Part shown: in pieces, positions 47,701 through 59,700 of the stretch
How the letters are laid out: every line of letters begins with the position of its first letter
Numbering within the stretch: position 1 is the stretch's first letter
Source: Serilophus lunatus
Lineage: Eukaryota; Chordata; Aves; Passeriformes; Eurylaimidae
Assembly: GCA_013399895.1 (NCBI GenBank)
Contig: VXBA01001576.1
Location: 187,786-251,785, forward strand
Reading direction: 5' to 3'
Length of the DNA: 64,000 bases
The notes under the pieces: generated by a model
The model's database searches: none
What the model was told of the DNA's origin: nothing
The model's input: only the letters and a program-made list of their open reading frames with translations
Position numbers and translations under genes: made by a program

Positions 47701-50700
47701 AAACAAAAGGTTCTCCAACAATAATGTTGCTTAATGTCCAGACTTTAAAATTGGATTTCATATGCAGATCACTGTAGTGTTTCTACTTAAATTAAGAAAA
47801 ACATCTTAGAAATGGTGGTAGGATTTCAATATAAGACAGCATCAACAAAAAAAGCTCAAATTAAGGTGAATTTTTAATTTCATCAAAATGTAACTTGGGG
47901 ATTGATTCCCATTCTTTTATACATGTCAAAAGAACCTTGAACTCTGATTCACTGGGGCTCTGTTACTTTGCAACAGCCAAAACAAAATCTTGTATATAAA
48001 TGAGAAAAACAAACCAATATATCTAACGTCCCTCTCTGGTCTCTCAAATTCTGTGTGAGCAGATGCAAAATAAGCATAAATGGTTGCCACAGTTCTGTGG
48101 GAAATCTTTTTCCATACCTGCCTTGCTGCCTTTTATTTTGTGTAACTAAATAAAATGCAGACTGCTGTGTAACTGTAATTCTCAACGTCTTCTGTGGTTG
48201 TTGGTGTCCATGTCTGTTTGTAGCATGGAGTAACTACAAATCCCTGGCACTGGCAGACGGCTTGAGAGAAACCAAGCACCTCTTACGGGGATGTATTTGT
48301 GTTGGGTGGAGTTAAGGGTGTTTGGGGGTAATGTACCACTTTAGTTGTATGTGCATGTGTTCTCTGCTGCAGGCTTGCCCATGCGATCGTGCCTAGAGCA
48401 CTCTGGTTTCCAGGTGACAGACACGATTCACGGTATAGTATGAGATCTCTGAAGTTGGAGCATTCTCTACAGCTTTCATTTTCTCTAGTACTGGATTTCA
48501 TTGTTTAAAAATAAGTCTTAAGTAGCACCAGCTACTGTCTGTGCATCTGAATGTTTACAGCAATAACAGAATATCCAAAAACTGCCTCTTCCTTTTCTCT
48601 GCTCCCTCATAAGATTATGGTAACTTGAAATGAAGAGGATTAGAGATGTCTTTGTGGCTTTTGTAGAACTTGAACTGGGAATTCTTCACATGCTAGCTTT
48701 TAGGACTACAGCAAATTAGCAGCAGTTCTTTCAGGTCCAATAGGGACAAGTGATCAATTGCAGATCCTTAGAAGCAGAAATAATATTTCCTGAACCTAAA
48801 GCTGGTTTTGTTCCAGTACACTGAAGTTCAAATTGATGTCTTCCAACAGCTTCTAGAAAGGTTTCCCCTGCACAGGTCACACAGGTCCAACCTTTGAGGC
48901 AAGTCCTCAATGTTGTGATTTCTTGATACTCGAATTCCTAGGGATGTGTCTAGATCCAAATATTGCAGTATTTTGAAGTATTGAAAACTAAAGCTGAGTA
49001 AAATCAGAAAAATTGAAGTTATAGTGTTAAATTTGTGAGCAGAGCTAAAAACTACTTGGGGGAAAAAGACATGAAGTTCCTTCTCTATACAGAATTCTCT
49101 GGCCAAGCATCATTTGAGATTTTTGGTACAGACCTCACATTCCAGCTATGAGAGAAATTGGGGCATCAGGAAGAACACATTGAACTGAATTTTCTGTGTC
49201 AAACTGCCAGATGTATAAACTGTCTGGTCATTTTCTGATCACAGATCAATGTACGCTGTCTCCCATTCTAGGACTTGGCCTTATCCTGCATTAAAATCAA
49301 TTTACATGATCATGGATTAGACTCCAAAAACTACCTTACTAAAAATGAGCTTTCTCAGTCTTCTTTGAAAGTAAACCTTCCTGCAATAAAAGAAGTGCTG
49401 AACAGATATTCAAAGAATTCTTAAAGGTGAAGAATAAGTGTCCACTTCTAGTTGATGGAAAAACTGAAGTATCCACTGATATATTCCCTAATTCTAGGCT
49501 GAGTACATGGGCATGTGTGAAGACTGATCCTCTCCAGGTGCCCATTCATATTTGCAAGTTATTTACAAATTCATATTCATTCTCTTCTGAACAGTAATGC
49601 TCCATGCTGGGGGAACAGAAAAATGGAAGAGATGCTGCACAAGTCTCCTCTTGTGATGACTCTGCAGTACAGAGCCCTAACTGTTTCTTTCTAATGGCAC
49701 AGCAGATGCCATTAGGCTCTCAAACATTAATTTGAGGTGGACTCTTGGAACTGGCTAGCTCTTTATACAGTGTGACCTCTGGAAAGCAGATGCCAGATCA
49801 GGTTCTAGGGAAAAGTCTAATCTGCTTGCCTCCTGATGAACTGAACCATTCTGAGAGCACCATTTATCAGGAAAGACTCCTGGATGGTGAGTAACTTTCT
49901 GAATGCTCAAGAAAAATCTGTGAGTGGTATCGATGTAGGACATGCTTGTTCAGAGAAGCCCTCTGTAAATGACTTTAATGCTATTGAGTAGTTATGCATT
50001 TAGCTGTAGTGAGTATGTTTGGACTTTAATTTCCTTGAAGAGAATATAAAATAATAGTAGTTTCCATATTGTTTTGCTTTAAACTTACTATATTAGTGTT
50101 ATGGGAAGTACTTGCTGAAAGACCATCGATTCATGTTAACTATCCTTCGTCTGTAGCTTCTGAAATACTGTAACTGCATAACTGTGTAAGTCTTTAGCTT
50201 GTTGTATTGTACTTCAGACAGCTGGTGTTGCTTAACCATCTTCCATTAAGTTCCTATTTCCACCCTTGTTTTGGACATGTTAGAGCTTTGGAACAGAAAG
50301 GTATGCACATGGTTCTGCAAATGAAATGCTTGGGTTCAGAAAGTGGAGATGCAGGCAGCCTTTATGGGCCTCTAAAGCTAGTCTGGTTTAAACAGTCAAT
50401 GGTGGAATTGCAACATAAATAGCAGCCACAAACTCTCACTAATTCTAAGCAGATATTTGCTTTCTCTTCTCCTTACCTTCAAGCCCTTTAAAGGACAAGG
50501 TTTTTAATACATCTTGAATTTTATATATGCAGCTCTACTAAAAGCATGTGCCATTGAGGATATGCTGAGGACATGGTTTAATACTCTGAAACTGCTTTAT
50601 AATGACTGTTAACAATCCTAGCACAATACATTATTCATGGAATTTGTTAAAGTTTTGCTAGTGTACTGCAGTTCTTACTGAGACACCTCTAGCTTACATG

Positions 50701-53700
50701 GGCAATACAGTTGAAGAAAAATCTTGGATTTGCATGGCCAGTGGTACACTGGACATAAAGCCTAGGCAGTGTGCCCTAAATAAGGAAATAATGGTCATAA
50801 GAACTTTGGAAAATAAGGCAATAGGAAAAAGCAAGTGCTTTACAACCTTTGTAACACGCCTCTTTCAATAGTTCTAAGGCCATTATGTAATCTCTCTAAT
50901 GCATCTCAAGTGGCTGAAAGAATATCATGCTGTGTGTCAGGCAGATGGACTTAATTAAAAATGTTCCTCTGAGCTTGTGGTACACTGAAATCTTGTTTTG
51001 AAAGACAGGGAAGCAAAGAAAACATACCTGAAAATCAGGTATTTGAGCGGCTTGGTCTCAGTGGCACATCCTTTTGAAAGGTTTTGGAATGGTTGAAATA
51101 GTGTGGTGGTCAGAGGTCAGATGGATACTAGTGCTGTAGCTGTCACGATCCAAGACAGTGTTGAGACTTCTAGTTAATTGTAGCTGACACTTCTACTCCC
51201 TTTGTTCTGGTGGTTGCAGGTTAATCGTGTTAAATTTCATCTTCTCATTGTGTTTGCTTTTTTCTCATTCATAGAGGTCCTGTAATAAGGGAGAGTCTGT
51301 ACAGTCTCAGAAGGAAAATGACTTGCAAGTGAGTAATTAAATTTGCTTATTTCACAGAATTTTATAGATTATAGGGAAATGTGGTGGTCCTGCTTGTTTT
51401 AAACCAGTAGTTACTCTACCTGGTGTCGGGACTGTTTCTAGAAATTACGAAAAGTAATGAAATTTATTTGCTCATAGAAATAACATTATAATCTGGATGT
51501 CTGGACAGGGTTTGGAAAGATTTAAGCATTCTGTAGCAGAAAGAGACCTTAAATGGTCTCTTAGCATTCTGAACATTGGTATCAGTACTGCCATTTCTAA
51601 TATTAGACTCTTCCTATAGTAGATGAAGGTCAGTACTCTGCTTGACCTAATTCCCTCTGTTTTTTAATATATCAGTGAACTCCTCTGAGGAAAGTACAGG
51701 GAGCTGGAGAGAACTTGCTTTTGGACATAGTGTTTCTGATTAGCATTGTGCTTGGATCGTCTGTGTTCTGCAAACTTTAAAGCTCTTGCATTTGTAACCA
51801 TTTCTGCTCAAGCAGCATAATGTTGAGCTGAGTGTAACTTTCATAAAGTCATCTGAACAGAATTTGGTAATTTAGATTTCTACCCTGGCAGTGGGTTTTT
51901 TTCAGTTAGGGATGCAGCATGTTAGCCAGATGTTTTGCTTATTATGTACTGTCAGTTTTCAGCTCTGTAATTTTGCCAGTCACTAGGGAAAAGTACATTT
52001 TACTCCATTGGTAACTGCTGCTTTTTTCCCCCTTGTATTTTTTGCCTTATGGGAATGCCATCTGAAACAATTTAGGCATTTGTTTTGGTTTTTTTATAGT
52101 GAGTTGAAACTGGTTTTATATGTTTTGTTGCTTAATGACTCCTTTTGAAGTTTTGCTGAACTTTCAGTTTAGTTTACTGGAACAACTTCAATCAGTTGAA
52201 CCAAGACTGAACAGAAAAACATACTGGTTTGATACCTTAGTTTTCTTCAAACATGAAAAATGGAGGTGGCTTGATTTCTTCCTCATCCCAATCCTGTAAA
52301 AAAAAAAGTTTTAAAGTTTTGTAACAGAAAACAAAAACCCAAACAAGCCTTGCTCTGGTGCCCGAAGCTCATGGAAATTTTGCAGTATAGGAAACAAGTT
52401 TTCAAACTTCAGAACTGTCTTAATTTGTTGCCTGAAAATAGTGATTCTCTGCTGGTAGGCTACTATTTCCTGCTGTTAGTCTCATAGTACTGAACCTTCA
52501 CTGCTGAATCAATGTCCTCAAGAATTACTGTCAGGATGCATTTGTTAATCTTCTTGTGCCTAGGTAAAAATTATAGGTAGTTTTGATTAGATATGATATC
52601 CTTTGGAGAGATTAAAATCCTCTGGGTTTACTAGCAAAAGCATTGTAGCTGTTCTGAGCTGCCTGGTGTGTGACAACTGTGACTAGACATTGGTTAGTCT
52701 TCTGTCAGTTTAGTCTTTTAATAAGGATTATCTAATTTTTATCTTGGTTTTGCTTGGTCAGGGGTAGTTTTCCTCAGAATGTGACTATTTTGTGTATTTT
52801 GTAGTGAACTTCTTGTTAAAACAGGAATGAAGCAGAAACTTTCAGTTCCAGCTGAAGTGTAGAAAGACTTCTGTTCTCTCCTTTCCTGGATGGGAGTTGC
52901 ATACTGGAAAAGCCTTGTAAAGAATATTTGCATTCCTTAGGTTTGAAATGCAGCATTCATCTCCAATTATTTGTTTAAAAATGAGTGGTGATCAAAGTTC
53001 GGAGCTTCAGAGCTTGAAACAAGTTTTGTTATCTTGGCAACATAAGGATATCGCAAAGTGTTTGAAGGCTTTGAGGTACATAATTTACTTGGTTATAATG
53101 CTTGATCCTTCAAAAGTCATCAAGTGAATGTTTATCTGGGGAGTCAGACACCTAGATTTGTTCAGTGTCCATATGAAGTAAGCTATAGAATTTTCTGCTT
53201 TTCAGGAGTTTATTTCCACATCTATGCATGACAGTAGTATGTGGGGTGGAGACTTGGTAAAAGATCCATCAGGTATTATGAAGCAGAAGGTTTTGTGACT
53301 GAGATGAAACAGATGTATTATTCCAGAGCTCTGATTGGACTTGTTCTCAGCCTGTCTTGTTCTATAACTTGTCTGTTACAGTAGAGAAGTTCTTCTGATG
53401 CTCTAAACTTTAAGATTAAAGTACCAGAGCACTCAAATTTGAATATTCTTACACTGCTGCCTTTAGATAATATTTGCCTGTACTTTTGAAATAGATGGAG
53501 AGATGCAGCCATCCTTGTTAACGTTGACACAGAAATGTACAAACTTACAATCATGTAGTTATGTATTATCTGAGGGTTATAAGTTTTTAATAATGTCTTA
53601 AAGGGCTAGGACTAGGCAGACCTGTGGCAGAATTAACTCAGAAGTGCACTGTGGAGTAATTGGAAATGTCGCTATTTCTGGTTGTCACTTCTGAAGCATG

Positions 53701-56700
53701 AAGGGATGTCTTAATGAATAACATCTTTTGGTACTTGCTGTTTGCCAAGAATCATGAGTTAGTTTTTCAGTAAGATGTGAAAACAAGGAACTGACACCTT
53801 AATGGGAACAGACTTAGAACACCCTAACATTGTACAAGGCACAGAGTCAGTGGATAATAATGGAATAGACATTCAGTAACTTGTACATAATTTGCTTTTT
53901 GGCGCTTTTTGGCATTAGGTTTCAGAACGGAATGGAAAAGTTCAGATCTGTGGTGGTGGAGGCATGTCAAGTGATTAAAAGAACATATTTTTGTTGTGTT
54001 AGTGGATAATGCACTTGGCTCTTTGAGGAGTTGAGTGGAGAACAGATGCAATACATTCATATGCAAATTGTCTTAAATTCTGTGATCAGAACATAGTTAC
54101 GTGAGTCTTTACTACGCTTGAATGTGAAATGTTAGAATTTCTTTAAGATGTCAGAATAATGATGTGTGGGCCAATGATAAAAATATAATTTATCAACAGT
54201 GCTGACTGGAGTGTACTTAAGGGAGGATCTTGTATGGAGTTATTTAGTGTCTGATCCTATGTTGACTACAATAATGCAAAAGGCTTTAGTCAGAAATACC
54301 TGAGAGCTTTCTTAATTTTGTGTTGTTGTTTGTATGCTTTTAAGTGCCATGGTCAGACTTTTGAGATAAATTGCTCAAAAGTAGGTAACGGCTTGGCAGA
54401 TCTCTAGGATTTGAGTCCCAACTGGATTCTGGTTAACAGAATTGCTGGAAGTGTTGATGTCATGTGGCTTCTACATTTACTTGCAGATAATCTTGCCTAT
54501 CAAGACAGCTGTACTTCAGTGATTTAAACTGTATTTTGAGACATTTCATATTTCTATTAATTTTGAAAAGTTCATATTGAAAAGCTGTCTGCTTGTGATT
54601 ATTAGGGACCCAGTTTATTGATGTAAGGAAAACATTGGAGAAACATTTTTGAAACTAGGAGGTATGTTGGCAATAGAAAAGGAAGAATGTTTATTCATAC
54701 ATAGTGATTTTTAGCAGGAGACTAAATTATTCTCTTAAAAAAATAAGGAATATCTAAAATGTGCTTAATGGAATCCTAAGTTATTCTTCAAAATGAACAA
54801 CTCAAGTTTTTCACTTCACTTGTGTAGTTGAAATGCACTCTTCTAAGACAGTGATTTTAAGTGTGATAAAATAGTTATTATAGGATAATATTTGTAATTC
54901 TTGTGCTGTACCTCAGTAAGGTAAACTCCTTGAGGAAATGAATTTGCAGAATTCCCACAGGTTGGGTGTTTAAGAAGAGAGTGGATGTGGCACTGAGTGC
55001 CATCGTCTGGTTGACAGGATGGTGTTAGATCATAGGTTGTATTTGATCTCTGAGGTCTTTTCCAACCTGATTCTGTTGATTCTGTTTGGGTTTTTGCAGT
55101 TTTCCTTTGACTTGGCCCACCAACAGTACCTGTTAAGTGATACAGATTTCTCTCTCAGCTTTCAGCTTGAAAGCAAAATACTTCTATTGCTTACATGCTA
55201 AGTAAAAGTTTTTAGTCAAGAAACTTTGGTTAGTAAAATGTTGAGTCTTCTTTTTAAAGCTAGCCCTAAAATCTCTCACTTTGTAGCACTTTAGCTATTG
55301 TGCACACCCAAGTTAATTTCTGTGCAAGCAACAACTAATGCTTTAATTTTTTTGCTAGGGGGCAGAAGCCATGGTTCTGGAAAGTGTTATGTTTGCCATT
55401 CTTGCAGAGAGAGCACTTGGCCCAAAGCTGTATGGAATCTTTCCACAAGGACGACTGGAGGAATTCATTCCCGTAAGTCCTGCTCGTAATTAGTCAGTGG
55501 GCCTCTGGTAGCTGTTTTAATTAGTCATGACAAGGATGACTCTGGACTGCCCAGAAAAGCAGGGATGTGGGAATAGAATACTTGACAGCTTGTTGTAATT
55601 GCTGGCTGTAATTTGATAGTGGGTGTTGGAGAGCCCCGTTACAGCTCTTGCCAGGGAGAGATATCTAAAAACTCTTCAGCTCTAGCAGAGGCTGTTAGAT
55701 ACCAAACATGGCTTGGGAAGTTATGGAGTAACACTTCCCTCTAACAGCAACAAGAGCAGATGCTTTTGATGTTCTTAAATATTTATACTCATTCTGCTTT
55801 GAAGATATTCTTGGTGTGAGATGTGATACTCCCCAGGTCTTGATCTAGGTGAGAATTGATTAAATCATAAGTAAGCTAGGCTGCCTAACTCAGCTTTTCC
55901 CAAGACAGAAATTTGTAACTTCACCTGGAAGGAAAAAACCTTGAGTACTATGCTAATATTTATCGCTGTACTACATAGTCTAATGCTAGTATTTATAGTT
56001 AATCACACTTTTGTAATTAATCAATTAACTTTAAGAATACTGTATTTTATTACAGAGCAGGAAACTGAGCACTGAAGAACTAAGCTTACCTGACATATCT
56101 GCTGAAATAGCTGAGAAGATGGCTAGATTTCATGGCATGAAAATGCCATTTAATAAAGAACCTAAGTGGCTTTTTGGGACAATGGAGAAGTAAGTTATGC
56201 AATACTTTATGGGAGGAAAAGGCGACCTGTTGTAATTTTGATAAGCGGATCATTCTTCCTAAATTCCTGAGAACACAAGCTCTTACTGTACCCTGTTGCA
56301 TGAAGTAACATAGTACGGGAAGAATAATATACTTAGTGTCACAAATGCTGTATTATCTCTATATTTTTAACAGGTATCTAAATCAAGTGCTGAGGATTAA
56401 ATTTACCAGAGAATCCAAAACCAGAAAACTGAACAAACTTCTGAGTTACAATCTCCCCCAGGAAATGAAAAATCTAAGGTTGGCTTATTTTGTATACTAC
56501 TGTCTTCCAATTTGCACAGTTTCTGTATGGATTTTTGTATACTTGTTCAAACACATTAAACAGTATAACACCCTATATTCATTTTACTTTACAAGATGGG
56601 GATTGGATTTGATTCTCTAACCAACCTGAGTCTCCTAACTAAAAACTGATGCAGTAAATTTGCTGATCAGTGAAGTTCATTGTTCTGATGTTTGGCTACT

Positions 56701-59700
56701 AATTGAGACAATAGGGTCTTGCTGGGAAGGAATAGTACTTCAAAGTCTTACAGCAAAATTCATCTGTACTGGAATTGGAACTGAACATAGTGATTTGTTG
56801 CTTACAAGGTCCTATATTGCTGTTTTCTAGAGCTATGCTTGAAGCTACTTCATCACCAGTTGTATTTTGCCACAATGACTGTCAAGAAGGTAAGCTGCAA
56901 ATATTTCAGTCTTGTTCAGTGACATAATGTTGAGCTTTTTGTGGTAACTTGTTTCCTGAGAGGTAGCCAGGTTGAGGAGATACTGCCCTGGAGCAGCAGT
57001 CTGTGCTCCCTGGTGTGCTACAGTAGCAAAGTCAAGTGTATTTGCTTTGGCTTGAGACTTCTTAGAGAACTCTGGTATGGTAACTGGGTTAAGCCAAACA
57101 TGTCGTGCTCTGTTAGTACAGGTCAGTTGATGATGGGAGGCTTGGGTGTTTTCTGTTTAGACCATGCCTTTCTTTGCTGTCTGCTATATACAGGATATAT
57201 TTTAGTCAGCTTAAAAGAAAGATACTGAAAAAAGTACAGTGAGTGGTGAAAATGGAGACTGGGGTAGTTCAACGCAGCAGTTTTCAATTTGTACTGGTAA
57301 GAAACATTAGGAAAACCTTATCCACCTCTTTTTAATGCTCTCTGGGAGTCATAGAAGGAATAGCAGTTTTCCTGAGCCAGTTACTGAAAAAGATGAAGAG
57401 GAGGCAGGGCTGAAGGTGTTGCATATGCTGTGTTTGTGCTCCCTGTCACCTGTACAGTGGGTAAGCTGGGCTGAGCTGGAAGGATGCTCTACTGGAACCG
57501 TATGCAGGGTTATTTTGTTCTCAGGAGTTCCAGCCTTGTTAATGAAGGCTGAGGAATTGGCCTGGGAGAGGACTGTCCTGGAGAAGAAGCATATAGGACA
57601 GGCAGCACAAGGGAAAAAGGCCACTGTTCTGAGGTGTGAAGAGCTAGCTCACTAGTGGGGGAGTTCGAGGTCTCATTGGTGATGTGGCAAGGTGCAGTAC
57701 TTGAGAAGACAGAATGTAATAGTGTTGAAGCAAGCTGCGGAGCCTGAAGTTCTGGGAGGTTGGGAGATGGTGATGGTACAAAATACTGTGCTTATTCTAT
57801 TGGTGCAAGGGTATGGCATGGAGACCAGTCATATCTGTGGATAGGGTCAAACTATTGCAGGCATCAGTGTTACTCTGAATTTGTTTACTAACTGGCACTT
57901 GACAAAGGAAGACTTTGTGTCTTTCAGATGAATTAGAGTGACTACATGAATTGAAAGACAGATAATGCAATATCCTGAGCTTTCTATAGATACTGGTTGT
58001 GCCACATATTAAAACACCAGAGTGGTCAGACTGTGGCTGAAAAGCAATTCCTGTCCCAGGTACTGTGTGATTAGTGACAGTGTTACACAGGTATAACAGT
58101 TACTGCAAAATCTACAGATTGCAAACTGCTGAAGGAAACAATGCAACAGGGGCTGCTAAGGCTAACAGTGCCACCTGAGCAGCTGCAAGCTAAATACTGG
58201 AAAAACAGGGCACTTGAGAGAGCAAATCTACCTCTGCCTGTACAGACAAAAACTTTCTTCATTCAGCTTTACAAGATTTATCACATATATCTCAAGTTCC
58301 AGTGAGTTAGTGAATAGCCAGTACAACTTGCCTTTTTCTGTTGTTGTGGTTTAACTAAACCCAGCTGGCAACCCAGCCCCACAGCGCCATTTGCTTGTTC
58401 TGTACAGCAGGATGGGGTAGTACATTGGAAGGCCAAAACTGAGAACTCATGGACTGAGATAAAGGCAGTTTAATTAAAGCAAAAGCCATGCCAACAAGCA
58501 AAGCAAAACAAGGAATTCCTTTGCTATTCCCTATGGGCAGGCAGGTGTTCAGCCATCTCTAAGTGGGCAAGGTCCCATCATGTGTAATGGTGACTTGAGA
58601 AGACAAATGCCATCACTCCAACCCCTTCTTCCTTCTCACTTTATGTACTGAACATGATGCCATATGATGTAGAATATCCCTTTGAACAACTGGAGTCAGT
58701 GTTCCTGGCTGTATCCTCTCAACTCCTTGTGCATCCCCAAGCCCCATTTTGGGGTGGAGTGTGAAGCAGAAAAGATTTCAGCTCTGCATAGGCGCTGCTC
58801 AGCAATAATGAAAACATCCCTGTGTTATCAGTGCTGTTCCTGGGAAAATCTAAACATAGCCCCATGTCAGGTACTGCAAAGAAAATTAACTAGTGAGCCA
58901 AACACAGCCCACCTGTAATTCTTCTGTCCAGATACAAGGGATAACTGAGATTAGCTAAACAATGTCTCTTAAGAGATACAGTATTGTTTTTCCCTAATTT
59001 TCCTGGAACCTTATTGAACATGAAGTATTATCTTAAAATTTTCAGGTAACATCTTGCTTCTGGAAGGCAGAGAGAATTCAGAAAACCAAAAGCTGATGCT
59101 CATCGACTTTGAATACAGCAGCTACAATTACAGGTAAAGCACTTTATTTTCTATTCATTTCTATTCTTTATTTTCTATTTATTTTCTGTTGTATTGCTTT
59201 CTACATTCTACAGGGAGAGAGACCAAGTGATGCACTACTGATTCTGTCCGTTGCAGTGAATTGTGTTCTGCTCTGTCAGTGGTAGTCAGCAAATGCAACT
59301 AGTCAGAACTGCTCTGGTCCTGATGATGTTGAATATAGGCATGTGGAGACAAAGCTGTTGGAGCTCTTTGGTTGCCCATACTAAAGGGCTTGCCTTCTTG
59401 CCTGCATATAGAAATTTCTTTCTAGTGGGAACCTGAGGTAGATTGTGTGTGTGTATGCATGTAGAGCAGCTTTGTTTTTGTGGGGTTTTTTTTATCCTTT
59501 ATAATGGCTTTCTCATCTGTGCAGATGAGAGTAACCCCAGGGTTTTTTTACTACATGGTTACACAACATGCTTTTTATTCTTCCCTCAGTCATCTAGTTA
59601 ACTGTGTTTAAGGATGATCTTAGTGATCTAAATGACTTCACACACTAAACATTACCATAGCTGGAACATAATGAAACACTGAATAGTTTTCATTCTTAAC

